Assembly: GCA_937988885.1 (NCBI GenBank)
Contig: CALKHR010000163.1
Span: forward strand, 62,001 to 126,000
Origin: an uncultured Roseiflexaceae bacterium
GTDB taxonomy: Bacteria; Chloroflexota; Chloroflexia; Chloroflexales; Roseiflexaceae
Reading direction: 5' to 3'
Length of the DNA stretch: 64,000 bases
Positions 44,901 through 53,418 of the stretch are shown one piece after another. Numbering within the stretch: the first letter of the stretch is position 1; every line of letters begins with the position of its first letter. The position numbers were made by a program, and so were the translations under genes. Below the pieces are notes generated by a model. That model worked only from the letters and a program-made list of their open reading frames with translations. It did not search any database and had not been told where the DNA came from.

Positions 44901-46073
44901 TCAACGGGTGATTGCGTTTTGGCAAAATGCGCGCGCCGTCTGTTCGAGCACCGTTGCGCAGGTATCGACGCTGGCCAAATCCACCCATTCCACATCGGCG
45001 TGCAGTCCCGCGCCACGCGGCCCGAAGATCACTGTGGGGATGCCCGCCTCGTCGAGCAGCGCCGAGTCCATCCAGAACGTTGCGCCGATATGCGGCGGCG
45101 GCGCGCCAAGCACATCGGTTGCGGCGGTGTGCAGCGCTTGCGCGATCGGCGTATCAGCGGGGGTGCCGAGCGATGGCCGGAACATATCGAGCGTCACCTG
45201 GCCTTGGAAGCGGGGATCGGCGGCGTGGAGGCGATCGAGGATCGCGTTCAGTTCGCGCAGCACACTCTCGGCGTTCTCGTCGGGCAGCGTGCGCCGCTCG
45301 ATCTGCAAGGTGCAGTGCGGCGGGTAGGTCGATAGCCCGGTGCCGCCGCTGATCAGCGAGGCGTGCAGCGAGCCATGGCCCAGCAGTGGGTGCGCTGGCC
45401 GCGTTTGCAGTTCTTCATCGAGTTGCTCAAGCGCGACGAGGACGCGGCCCATATGCGCGATCGCATCGACGCCATCCGTCCGACGGCTGCCGTGCGCCGC
45501 GACGCCCTGCGTGGTGATGGTGGCCCAGAAGAAGCCCTTATGCGCTAAGCAGAGTTGTAGGTCGGTCGGCTCGGTGATGATCGCCGCATCGACGCGCGCG
45601 CCTTTGGCTTTCAGATGCGCGATCGCTGCTTCGGTGCCTCGGCTGGCGTGCTCCTCGTCGGAGACGAGCGTGAGCACCAGATCGCCTGCGAGACGGGGGC
45701 CACGGGCCAGTGCGGCGGTGGCTTGCAGGATGGCCACCAGGCCGCCCTTCATATCGTAGGAACCGCGCCCGTACAGCCGCCCTTGCTCCACGCGGGGCGT
45801 CAGCGGCTCGTGCATATCGCCGAAGCCAACGGTGTCGGTGTGTGAGTTGAGCAGCAACGTCTTGCCGCCGCCCGTGCCGCGCAGCCAACCGATCACCGTG
45901 GGGCGCCCGCTGTCGGTATCGATCAGTTCGACCTCAAGGCCAGCCTCGACCAGCCAATCGGCCAGCGTAGTGGCGAGTTGCGCCTCGCCGGGCGCGCCGG
46001 GCACCAACGCCGGGTTCCGCGAATCGATCGAGACGAGGAGGCGCAGCAGTTCTTCTGTCGAGATCATAGGCAT
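44901..46073 (-). CDS. M20-family metallopeptidase, ArgE/DapE/carboxypeptidase group
   Basis: A 390-residue zinc enzyme. The metal ligands and catalytic residues are visible in NSHTDTVGFGD, GRGSYDMKGGLVA, VSDEEHASRGTE (catalytic Glu-Glu) and the last His in GLHADVEWVD. A dimerisation domain lies at about 180-295 (AHGSRRTDGVDAIAHMG). Such enzymes remove acyl groups from N-acyl amino acids or cut dipeptides. No arginine or lysine biosynthesis gene is adjacent, so the substrate is open. I start at ATG 46073 rather than the GTG one codon upstream. Confidence 0.9.
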   Translation of the reverse strand: MPMISTEELLRLLVSIDSRNPALVPGAPGEAQLATTLADWLVEAGLEVELIDTDSGRPTVIGWLRGTGGGKTLLLNSHTDTVGFGDMHEPLTPRVEQGRLYGRGSYDMKGGLVAILQATAALARGPRLAGDLVLTLVSDEEHASRGTEAAIAHLKAKGARVDAAIITEPTDLQLCLAHKGFFWATITTQGVAAHGSRRTDGVDAIAHMGRVLVALEQLDEELQTRPAHPLLGHGSLHASLISGGTGLSTYPPHCTLQIERRTLPDENAESVLRELNAILDRLHAADPRFQGQVTLDMFRPSLGTPADTPIAQALHTAATDVLGAPPPHIGATFWMDSALLDEAGIPTVIFGPRGAGLHADVEWVDLASVDTCATVLEQTARAFCQNAITR

Positions 46074-46121
46074 CACTCACTCTGTAACAGTTGTGGATGC
46101 AGCACTGCCCATCCTAATGCG

Positions 46122-46574
46122 CTAGACGCCCGTGATCGGCGTATCGCTGCTTGAGCTTGTGCTAGTGGTTGCTGGTGTGCTGCTATCCTCGCTTTTATGC
46201 TCGGTTGTGGAGGGCTTCTCGGCGGTCGTGCTGTTCGCAGTGGCTTCGCCCAATCGCCCGGTGGTGCGCAGGATCTGATTCTCCTGTTCGAGCGTTGAGA
46301 CGCGCTTCTCAAGCTCTAGTTTCCGCTGCTGCTCGGCCAATTGCTGGCGTCGCGTGCGCCAACTTTGGATGCCGTAGCGGATGCGGAACCACAAACTGAA
46401 CAAACCCGTGAGCGCAGCGCCGAAGAGCGCCGAAACCACCATCACCAATGCTACAGAGATCCTGCCCGTCTCGAAGTTCAGAAACCGCACGTTGACGGTT
46501 TGTGTGTTTTGAACCCCGAAGATCACCAGCACCAGTGCGAGGAAGAGCATAATAATGGGAAGCACAAATCGCAT
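46122..46574 (-). CDS. LapA-domain (DUF1049) membrane protein
   Basis: A 150-residue protein with two membrane helices, about residues 3-22 (FVLPIIMLFLALVLVIFGVQ) and 40-65 (ISVALVMVVSALFGAALTGL). The family motif QNTQTVNVRFLNFE lies between them. A coiled coil follows (about 78-105, QQRKLELEKRVSTLEQENQ), then a Ser/Thr-rich tail. In proteobacteria LapA takes part in lipopolysaccharide assembly; outside them the role is unknown. GGAG precedes the ATG. Confidence 0.85.
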   Translation of the reverse strand: MRFVLPIIMLFLALVLVIFGVQNTQTVNVRFLNFETGRISVALVMVVSALFGAALTGLFSLWFRIRYGIQSWRTRRQQLAEQQRKLELEKRVSTLEQENQILRTTGRLGEATANSTTAEKPSTTEHKSEDSSTPATTSTSSSSDTPITGV

Positions 46575-46594
46575 AACGTAACTCCTCAGCCTAA

Positions 46595-47674
46595 CTATTC
46601 GACGATCAAACTAATTGCTTCGGCGTGAAGTTCAAGGGCAATCGGTGCGCCTTCGGCGGGCAGATCGGCGTTGTCGAGCTCAAATGCGAGTCTATGGCCG
46701 CTGGGATGCAGCACGGTGAGCCGCGTGCGGCTGCCGCGAAACGAGCGCTCGGCGACGGTGCCGAGGATATGATTGGTTGGATCGACCGCTTGGGTGGATG
46801 CGAGCTCGGCGGCTTCGGGTCGTAGCACCGCCGTAATCGGCGTGCCGGGCTGCAGGCTGACGGCGGGCTTGTTCGCGCGTAGCCGCCCCAATGGCGTTTC
46901 GAGCAGCACCGCGCCGGTGGGTTCGAGCGCGACGACTTGCCCCTGCGCCAGGTTATCGAGCCCCAGGAAGCGGGCGGCGAAGGTGCTGGCCGGATGGCGA
47001 TAGACCTGTTCGGGCGGGCCTTCTTGCTCGATGCGGCCCCGATTCATCAACACCAACCAATCGGCGATCGCAAACGCCTCGGCTTGGTCGTGCGTGACGT
47101 AGATGCTGGTGACGCCGACGCGCTTGAGGATGCCGCGCAGATCGTCGAGCAGGCGTTCGCGCAGGGCACGGTCGAGCGCGCCGAGCGGCTCATCGAGCAT
47201 GAGCAGCCCCGGGCTCGGCGCCAAACTGCGCGCTAGCGCCACTCGTTGGCGTTCACCGCCGGAAAGTTCGTAGACGTGTCGGCGCTCGTAGCCTTCTAAC
47301 CCCACCAATGCCAGCATTTCGGAGACACGGGCCGCGATCTGTGCAGCGGGTTTGCCCTGCATGCGTAAACCGAAGGCGATGTTCTCGGCCACGTTGCGGT
47401 GCGGGAAGAGCGCGTAATCCTGGAACATCAAACCAAATCCGCGCAAATGCGGAGGCGTATGGTCGATTGCGCGGCCAGCGAAGCGGATCTCGCCGCTATC
47501 GGCGTGCTCAAGGCCTGCAATCGTTCGCAGAAGTGTGGTTTTGCCGCAGCCCGATGGGCCGAGCAAACAAACGATGTCGCCCGCCGCAATGTTCAGGCTC
47601 ACATCACGAAGGGCGGGAGTGCCGTTGTACGATTTGCTAACGTGTTGAACTTCGAGGAGTGAAACGCTGGACAC
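46595..47674 (-). CDS. ABC transporter ATPase of the ThiQ/FbpC/PotA group
   Basis: A 359-residue importer ATPase. Walker A GPSGCGKTT (about 39), Q-loop, signature LSGGERQRVALARS (about 136), Walker B LLMLDEPLGALD (about 158) and switch His in VTHDQAEAF. A C-terminal TOBE domain (about 245-359) is typical of iron, thiamine, polyamine and sulfate importers. No permease or binding protein is adjacent; the ThiP/FbpB-like permease at 50238-51941 in the same orientation is the likely partner. Confidence 0.9.
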   Translation of the reverse strand: MSSVSLLEVQHVSKSYNGTPALRDVSLNIAAGDIVCLLGPSGCGKTTLLRTIAGLEHADSGEIRFAGRAIDHTPPHLRGFGLMFQDYALFPHRNVAENIAFGLRMQGKPAAQIAARVSEMLALVGLEGYERRHVYELSGGERQRVALARSLAPSPGLLMLDEPLGALDRALRERLLDDLRGILKRVGVTSIYVTHDQAEAFAIADWLVLMNRGRIEQEGPPEQVYRHPASTFAARFLGLDNLAQGQVVALEPTGAVLLETPLGRLRANKPAVSLQPGTPITAVLRPEAAELASTQAVDPTNHILGTVAERSFRGSRTRLTVLHPSGHRLAFELDNADLPAEGAPIALELHAEAISLIVE

Positions 47675-47699
47675 AATGTTTCCTTCATATGCTAACAGT

Positions 47700-47739
47700 G
47701 CGCCGAAATAGCCTGCATCGAGACAAGCTACTTCGGCGC
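47700..47739 (-). terminator. Long hairpin after the ferritin gene
   Basis: GCGCCGAAATAGC (47700-47712) pairs fully with GCTACTTCGGCGC (47727-47739), allowing one G-U, loop 14 nt. It lies 14 bp past the ferritin stop, without a T run. Confidence 0.55.
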
Positions 47740-47753
47740 GATAGGCTCACTGA

Positions 47754-48248
47754 TTACTCCGCTTGGCGTTGGCCAAGATTATGATCGAGAAGCAGGATCG
47801 CCGCGCCATCGTTCCCTGCGATGCGGAGTTGATCGACAATATCGGAGGCGTTTTTCTCCTCCTCTACCTGCTCATCGATAAACCACTGCAAATGCACTTG
47901 CGTAGGATAATCCTTTTCGCGTACGGCAAGCGCATACAATTGATGGATTTGTGCGGTAATAAAACGCTCGTGCTCAAGTGCTTGCTGAAACACATCGAGC
48001 GGGGCTGCAAACTCACCGCGCGGCTGCTCAAGCGCTTGGAGCTCGACACTCCCGCCGCGATCGTGGACGAAATCGAAGAGACGCATGGCGTGCCCGTGCT
48101 CTTCTTCGCTCTGGATGCGCATCCACTTTGCGAACCCGAGCAGGCTCTGGCTCTCGAAGTAGGACGACATTGCTAGGTAGAGATAGGACGAGAAAAACTC
48201 ATGCTTAATCTGCGTATTAAGCGCATCTTGAAGGGTCTTGCTTAGCAT
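47754..48248 (-). CDS. ftn: Non-haem ferritin
   Basis: A 164-residue four-helix ferritin of FtnA length. Ferroxidase ligands are visible: Glu in IKHEFFSSYLYLAMSSYF, the ExxH pair in RIQSEEEHGHAMRLFD, and later Glu/Gln in LEHERFITAQI and WFIDEQVEEEKNA. It lacks the haem-binding Met of bacterioferritin. It stores and oxidises iron in a 24-mer. AAGAGGAT is a good RBS before ATG 48248. Confidence 0.95.
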   Translation of the reverse strand: MLSKTLQDALNTQIKHEFFSSYLYLAMSSYFESQSLLGFAKWMRIQSEEEHGHAMRLFDFVHDRGGSVELQALEQPRGEFAAPLDVFQQALEHERFITAQIHQLYALAVREKDYPTQVHLQWFIDEQVEEEKNASDIVDQLRIAGNDGAAILLLDHNLGQRQAE

Positions 48249-48354
48249 ACCTATCCTCTTTCTTGTGCAGTCCCATCATAACCCAAATGCTGATGGAATA
48301 GAGTGCAGTAGCAACTCTTACGCCACCATGCGCATTCATCGATTGTTTGAGCGT

Positions 48355-48921
48355 TTAGGCTGGTTGGCCTTGTACCCAGTATTGGCCTATCCGGTGCGCT
48401 TTCCATGCGGCGATGGCGCGGCGTTGCGAACTCCATTTGAGTTCGGGGAGTGCATCGGCTGGAAATATGCGAGCCTCCGTGTTCTCGCTGTTGATCTTCA
48501 ATTCGCCGCCGATGCTGCGGGCGCTGTAACAAAAGACGATGTAGAACATGCGCGGGTCGCTGTACGATGGGCTGTGGATGTAATCGAGGAAGGTGGGTGG
48601 TTCGATGCGCAGGCCGGTTTCTTCGGCAACCTCGCGTTGAGCGGCTTGTTCGGGCGATTCGCCGAATTCGAGATGCCCAATCGGCAGATGCCACATCCCC
48701 ACATCGGGCGGAATGGCGCGGCGCAGCATCACAATGCCGCCTTCGTGCTCCACAACAACGGTTGCTGCGAGGTTGGGCGTTGGGTAAAAGACCCAGCCGT
48801 CGTTCGGGCAACTGAGGCGCGGGCGTTCGTCTTGAACGATGGTGGTGAGCGGTGTGCTGCAGAGTGGACAGAAGCGGAACTTAAGGCGGTCAGGGTACTC
48901 GTTGTATTCTGGCAAACGCAT
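48355..48921 (-). CDS. Nudix hydrolase with N-terminal zinc ribbon
   Basis: A 188-residue protein. Residues 18-42 form a zinc ribbon (CPLC and later a single SCPND), followed by a Nudix domain with the full box from GHLEFGE to REVAEETGL. This layout is shared by NADH pyrophosphatase-like and related Nudix enzymes of unknown substrate. The second half of the ribbon shows one Cys only, so zinc binding is uncertain. It is monocistronic and divergent from the lipoate ligase genes. Confidence 0.9.
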   Translation of the reverse strand: MRLPEYNEYPDRLKFRFCPLCSTPLTTIVQDERPRLSCPNDGWVFYPTPNLAATVVVEHEGGIVMLRRAIPPDVGMWHLPIGHLEFGESPEQAAQREVAEETGLRIEPPTFLDYIHSPSYSDPRMFYIVFCYSARSIGGELKINSENTEARIFPADALPELKWSSQRRAIAAWKAHRIGQYWVQGQPA

Positions 48922-49093
48922 CCAACACCTCTATGGCGATGGGGCAGCGTCGGTGGAGCGGCATGTCGCGATGGATGATGCTAGCATACACGAAATGCGG
49001 GTGTTTGTCGAGCAGGATGAGAGGCGGTGGAAGATGATACAATACCGCGTGCGGCGGATTTCTGTACGCCCAGAGCGTTAAAAGGTGATAGTT

Positions 49094-49381
49094 ATGTACC
49101 ATGGTGAATATAAAGTTCCAGGCGGCAAGCTGATCGTGGTCGATTGCGAGATCGCGGATGGCCGCCTGAGCAATGTCGTGATCAGCGGCGACTTTTTCCT
49201 CGCGCCCGATGAGGCGCTGGCTTGGATGATGGCGGCGTTGGAGCAGGCGCCCTCCGATTCGTCGGAGGAGGAATTGGCCGAACGCGTGCGCGCGGCGACC
49301 GTCGATGCGGAGTTGTTGGGCATCACGCCCGAAGGTGTGGCGATCGCCGTGCGGCGAGCAGTGGCGGGAGGTGCAGCGTGA
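49094..49381 (+). CDS. lplB: Lipoate-protein ligase accessory subunit LplB (C-terminal domain)
   Basis: A 95-residue protein matching the small C-terminal domain of lipoate ligases, which in some archaea and bacteria is a separate subunit needed for adenylation of lipoate. Typical features are VPGGKLIVVDCEIADGRLSNVVISGDFFLAP and ALEQAP. ATG 49094 is chosen because AAAGGTG precedes it at good distance. Its TGA overlaps the GTG start of lplA (GTGA), so the two are translated together. Confidence 0.85.
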   Translation: MYHGEYKVPGGKLIVVDCEIADGRLSNVVISGDFFLAPDEALAWMMAALEQAPSDSSEEELAERVRAATVDAELLGITPEGVAIAVRRAVAGGAA

Positions 49382-50157
49382 GCAAGCAGAACAAGTGGCG
49401 CAACTACGAATGGCAACTGCTCCACGACGGTCCGCAGTCGCCGCAAATGCACATGGCGTTGGATGAAGTGCTGCTCGACGCGGTGGCGGCGGGCAAGCGC
49501 CCTCCGACTCTGCGAATGTGGGAGTGGGGCGCTCGTGCGGTGGTGATCGGGCGCTTCCAATCGCTGCGCAACGAGGTCGATGCGGCGAACGCCGAGCGCT
49601 ACGGTGTCGAGGTGGTGCGGCGCATCACCGGCGGCGGGGCGATGTTCATCGAGCCGGGCAACACCATCACGTACTCGATCTACGCCCCGGAGGCGCTTGT
49701 GGCGGGCCTCACCGCTGTAGAGTCCTACGCCTTCCTGGACGATTGGGTGCTCCAAGCCCTCGCGACGTTGGGTGTGCAAGCCTGGTATCAGCCGATCAAC
49801 GACATCACATCGGCGGATGGCAAGATCGGCGGTGCGGCGCAGATGCGGCGGCGCGGCGCGGTGCTGCATCATGTCACCATGTCCTACGATATCGACACCA
49901 CGAAGATGCTGGAAGTGCTGCGGATTGGCCGCGAGAAACTGAGCGACAAGGGCACCACCAGCGCGGCCAAGCGCGTCGATCCGTTGCGCCGCCAGACCGG
50001 GCGCTCGCGAGCCGAGATCATCGAGCGCATGATCGAGACGTTCCGCGACCTGTACGGCCTTCAGCCATCGCAGATCACCGATGAGGAGCGGGCTGCCGCC
50101 GAGCATCTGATCGAGACGAAGTTCGGTACGCCGGAGTGGATCGGCATTCTGCCCTAA
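49378..50157 (+). CDS. lplA: Lipoate-protein ligase LplA (catalytic domain)
   Basis: A 259-residue catalytic subunit. It carries the family's RRITGGGAMFIEPGNTITY (about 80-98) and the lipoyl-AMP-binding Lys in DGKIGGAAQM (about 150). Length fits the large domain alone, with the small domain supplied by the upstream gene. It joins lipoate to the E2 subunits of 2-oxo acid dehydrogenases and to GcvH. GTG 49378 is chosen because it overlaps the lplB stop; a longer in-frame reading would run inside lplB. Confidence 0.92.
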   Translation: MSKQNKWRNYEWQLLHDGPQSPQMHMALDEVLLDAVAAGKRPPTLRMWEWGARAVVIGRFQSLRNEVDAANAERYGVEVVRRITGGGAMFIEPGNTITYSIYAPEALVAGLTAVESYAFLDDWVLQALATLGVQAWYQPINDITSADGKIGGAAQMRRRGAVLHHVTMSYDIDTTKMLEVLRIGREKLSDKGTTSAAKRVDPLRRQTGRSRAEIIERMIETFRDLYGLQPSQITDEERAAAEHLIETKFGTPEWIGILP

Positions 50158-50175
50158 AAAACGACGAAAACAAGC

Positions 50176-50215
50176 AGTGCCAGGCTGAAGCGTCGGTGCG
50201 CTACGGCCTGGCACT
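50176..50215. terminator. Hairpin between lplA and the permease gene
   Basis: AGTGCCAGGC (50176-50185) and GCCTGGCACT (50206-50215) form a perfect 10-bp stem between convergent genes. An A-rich run on the left (50156-50172) would act as a T tract for the minus-strand gene. Confidence 0.7.
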
Positions 50216-50237
50216 ACTGTGTGAACGAACAGAACGC

Positions 50238-51941
50238 CTAGAACTCGCCGATATCCTGGAAGCGGAAGCGCTCAAGCAGGATAAAACTGAACCCAGTCAC
50301 CAACATCAAGATGCTGCTGAGCGCCAACGCCTGCCCGTAATTGGCCGCGCCGGGCTGCCCCAAGAAGCGGCTGATCACTAGCGGCACGGTCGGGAAATCG
50401 GGCGGCGCGATCAGCAGCGCAGCGCCGAACTCGCCCAGCGACGCGGTGAAGGAAAAGACCGCGCCCACCAACAGCGCCGGGAACAGCAGCGGCAGGTCGA
50501 TCTCGCGCAGCACGCGCAACGGGCTGGCACCTAGCATGCGGGCGGCCTCGCGCTGGCGCGGATCGAGTCCGCGCAGGGCGGGCAACAGGCTGCGCACCAC
50601 GAACGGGAAGGCCAACAGTGCGTGCGCCGCCGGGATCAGCCAGGGCGTGCCCAGCAGCCGCAGCGGCGCACGGCCAAAGATCAGCACATAGCCCAGGCCC
50701 AGCGTGACGGCGCTAGTACCCATCGGCAGCATAAACAGCGGATCGAGCAGCGCGCCAGGGCGGAACCACCCCCAACGACCGTCGCGCCTTGCCCTACGTC
50801 CGCTCTGGCCCGCCAGCAAGTACGCCCCGGGCACACCCACCGCCATCGCCAGCAGCATCGTCAGCAGGCCGAACAGCAATGAATTGCGCAGCGCCACGAT
50901 CGGCGAGACGAAGAACGCCGAGCCGGTGCGGTTCTCGTTGAGCATCGTGTAGAAGCCGACCGTCCAACCGCCGTTTGTGCTGGTGAACGAGCGCAGCATC
51001 AGCGCCAGCAGCGGCGCACCGATCAATCCCAGGATCACCGCGACGTTCAGGCCGATCATCAGCTTGGCGCGCCACGTGCGGGGCGGCTGAACGATCGCCG
51101 AGCGGGCGCGTCGGTCGAGCGGCACACTGCTGCGCGATTGCAGGCGCGTGTAGACCACTGTCATCACCAGCGTCGCCAGCATCTGAATCAGCGAGAGCGC
51201 CGCCGCCACGTCGAGCCGCAGGAACTGCGCCGTTTGGCGGTAGATCTCCACCTCGACGGTGGCGAACGATGGCCCGCCCAACAGCAGCACTACGCCAAAA
51301 CTCGCGAAGCAGTAGATGAAGATCAGCAGCGCCGACGCACCCAGCGCGGGCAACAGCAGCGGCAGGGTGATCTCGCGAAAGGCCCGCAGCCGATTGGCCC
51401 CCAGCATCGCTGCGGCCTGTTCCAGGCGCGTGTCGAGCGTGCTCCAGAAGCCTCCCACGATCCGCAGCACCACCGTGTAGTTGTAAAACACGTGCGCCAG
51501 CAGAATGAGCGTCAGGCTGCGCTCGATGCGCAACGGCGGCTGCGACAGGTCGAACAGGTTTTGGAGCGTGCTGTTCACCAGGCCGCGCGGCCCAAGCAGC
51601 GCAGTGAAGGCTGCGGCGACCACCACGGTCGGCATCACAAACGGGATGGTGGCGATGGCGCGCAGCAGCGTTTTGCCGGGGAACTCGTAGCGGGCGAACA
51701 CGTACGCGGCGGGCAGTGCCAGCACCAGCGTGAGGAAGGTGGAGAGCGCCGCCTGCCACACGCTGAACCAGATCACGCCCCAGTAGTAGTTGTCCTGCAG
51801 CAGCACGGCCAAGCCACCACCGCGCATCCCAGCCACTTCGCCGCCGAAACTCAGCCGCAAGATCGCGCCCAGCGGCACGAAGAAGAACAGCGCCAAGAAC
51901 GCTAACGGCAGCGCGTAAGTCAACGATCGCACAATTCTCAC
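50238..51941 (-). CDS. Two-domain ABC importer permease, ThiP/FbpB-like
   Basis: A 567-residue protein with about 12 membrane helices in two permease halves, each with an EAA loop that docks the ATPase: EQAAAMLGANRLRAFREITL and QREAARMLGASPLRVLREI. LLLGGPSFATVEVEIYRQ in the first half is closest to ThiP of thiamine importers; iron(III) FbpB is the alternative. No substrate-binding protein is seen. The ATPase at 46595 is the probable partner. The start overlaps the stop of no gene, but its 3-prime neighbour is convergent lplA, and the upstream acetyltransferase gene overlaps its start by 4 bp. Confidence 0.88.
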   Translation of the reverse strand: MRIVRSLTYALPLAFLALFFFVPLGAILRLSFGGEVAGMRGGGLAVLLQDNYYWGVIWFSVWQAALSTFLTLVLALPAAYVFARYEFPGKTLLRAIATIPFVMPTVVVAAAFTALLGPRGLVNSTLQNLFDLSQPPLRIERSLTLILLAHVFYNYTVVLRIVGGFWSTLDTRLEQAAAMLGANRLRAFREITLPLLLPALGASALLIFIYCFASFGVVLLLGGPSFATVEVEIYRQTAQFLRLDVAAALSLIQMLATLVMTVVYTRLQSRSSVPLDRRARSAIVQPPRTWRAKLMIGLNVAVILGLIGAPLLALMLRSFTSTNGGWTVGFYTMLNENRTGSAFFVSPIVALRNSLLFGLLTMLLAMAVGVPGAYLLAGQSGRRARRDGRWGWFRPGALLDPLFMLPMGTSAVTLGLGYVLIFGRAPLRLLGTPWLIPAAHALLAFPFVVRSLLPALRGLDPRQREAARMLGASPLRVLREIDLPLLFPALLVGAVFSFTASLGEFGAALLIAPPDFPTVPLVISRFLGQPGAANYGQALALSSILMLVTGFSFILLERFRFQDIGEF

Positions 51942-52492
51942 TGGCGTACTCGTTTCGCCATCAGGATATCGGGCTTACCGTAGCCGTTCGCATCGGGGAT
52001 CAGCCCCACGATCGTGAAGCCGCATTTTTGGTAGAACGTGAACGGGTGATTGCGGAGATTCTTGATATTCGCGATCTTCCCGAGCAGGTTATCGTAGAGA
52101 TCCACGCCACCCAGCGAGGTCATGTTGGTTGTATCATCGCTGCCGAGCAGGATGGTGAGCCCACCGCGCTGGCGAACCTGTTCCTCAAGATCCTCGACCA
52201 GCGCGCGCCCAATCCCCTGACGGCGCGCATCGGCCCGCACCACCAGCGGGTGCAACTCCCACACCGCGCCATCGTACTGCGCGTTGCCTGCGATCCAACC
52301 CAGCGCGTTGCCGTGTTCATCGAGCGCGACGCGAGTGATGCGGTCATCGGCAAATTGTTCGAGGACTTCAGCGCGAGCCGATTCTTGATCGTTCCAGGCT
52401 TCGGGCCAATCGTTGCGGAACCCCTCCACCAAGAGCGTTGCGATCTGCTCGATGAGCTCCGATTCATGCGGTTTGAGGTCGCGTATCTGCAT
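51938..52492 (-). CDS. GNAT acetyltransferase resembling AAC(6') aminoglycoside acetyltransferases
   Basis: A 184-residue GNAT enzyme. ATG 52492 is chosen because AAGGAG lies 7 bp upstream. The acetyl-CoA loop is RADARRQGIGRALV. The C-terminal part (GSDDTTNMTSLGGVDLYDNL, NHPFTFYQKCGF, GLIPDANGYGKPDILMAK) matches the pattern of the AAC(6')-I/Ii group in order and spacing, and the length is the same. Such chromosomal enzymes can confer aminoglycoside resistance or have another amine as natural substrate. Its stop overlaps the permease start by 4 bp, so it is cotranscribed with it. Confidence 0.8.
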   Translation of the reverse strand: MQIRDLKPHESELIEQIATLLVEGFRNDWPEAWNDQESARAEVLEQFADDRITRVALDEHGNALGWIAGNAQYDGAVWELHPLVVRADARRQGIGRALVEDLEEQVRQRGGLTILLGSDDTTNMTSLGGVDLYDNLLGKIANIKNLRNHPFTFYQKCGFTIVGLIPDANGYGKPDILMAKRVRQ

Positions 52493-52531
52493 ATTGGCTC
52501 CTTGATATCGCCTAACAGACACTCAATGCGG

Positions 52532-52537
52532 TATAAT
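52532..52537 (+). promoter_or_regulatory. -10 element of the leucine-catabolism operon
   Basis: GGTATAAT (TATAAT at 52532-52537), 79 bp before the hydratase start, in the gap between divergent genes; no good -35 at 16-18 bp. Confidence 0.4.
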
Positions 52538-52615
52538 CAAACAGTTCCTTGAACAGGCCATCAGGATAGCATAGCTTGTCCACGCGTCAAGCAATTGTTA
52601 GGCAAAGGAAGCAGC

Positions 52616-53404
52616 ATGCCAGAGTTTGTTACGGTTGAACGGACCTCCGCGATCGCCACTGTGACGCTGTCGCGCCCCGACGTGCATAACGCCTTCAACG
52701 CCGAGATGATCGCCCAACTCGATACCGCGTTGTATGATCTCGCTCGCGACCCCGCGGTGCGCGTGGTGGTGCTGGCGGGTGCTGGCCGATCCTTCTGCGC
52801 TGGTGGCGACCTGAACTGGATGCGTTCAAGCCTAGAATGGAGCGCAGAGGAACAACAGCGCGATGCGACGGCCCTGGCCGACCTGTTCGACACCGCCTGG
52901 AAGATGCCTAAGCCGCTGATTGGCCGCATTCACGGCGCGGCGGTCGGTGGTGGCGTGGGCCTGGTGGCCTGCTGCGATATCGCACTCGCGGCGGAACGGG
53001 CCACCTTCGGCCTGAGCGAAGTGCGGATCGGCTTGGTGCCCGCGATTATCGCGCAATACGTGGTGCCGACCATCGGCCTGAGCCAAGCGCGGGCCTTGTT
53101 CGTCTCGGGCGAGCGGATCAGCGCCCAACGCGCCTTGGAGATCGGCTTGGTGCACCGCGTCCTGCCCGAGGATCAACTCGACGCCGCCGTCGCCGAAACG
53201 ACCCAGCAACTGCTCGCCAACGGCCCCAACGCGATCGCGAACTCCAAACGCCTGATCGATGCCGTATGGACGCTCGATCGCGCTGCGGCCCGCCAATACG
53301 TCATCGATGCGATTGTGGACGCCCGCCGCAGCGACGAAGGCCAGGAGGGCATGCGCGCCTTCCTCGAAAAGCGCAAACCGCGCTGGCTCGAAGAACTCAG
53401 CTAA
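52616..53404 (+). CDS. Enoyl-CoA hydratase, probable methylglutaconyl-CoA hydratase
   Basis: A 262-residue crotonase-fold enzyme starting at ATG 52616, which has AAAGGAA at the right distance. The oxyanion loop FCAGGDLNWM is close to the CAGADLNWM of methylglutaconyl-CoA hydratases (LiuC), and HGAAVGGGVGLVACCD and FGLSEVRIGLVPA give the second oxyanion loop and catalytic Glu positions. Two genes downstream is a biotin carboxylase of the methylcrotonyl-CoA type, so leucine breakdown is the likely pathway; a general enoyl-CoA hydratase is possible. Confidence 0.85.
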   Translation: MPEFVTVERTSAIATVTLSRPDVHNAFNAEMIAQLDTALYDLARDPAVRVVVLAGAGRSFCAGGDLNWMRSSLEWSAEEQQRDATALADLFDTAWKMPKPLIGRIHGAAVGGGVGLVACCDIALAAERATFGLSEVRIGLVPAIIAQYVVPTIGLSQARALFVSGERISAQRALEIGLVHRVLPEDQLDAAVAETTQQLLANGPNAIANSKRLIDAVWTLDRAAARQYVIDAIVDARRSDEGQEGMRAFLEKRKPRWLEELS

Positions 53405-53418
53405 CAACAAGGGTCATC

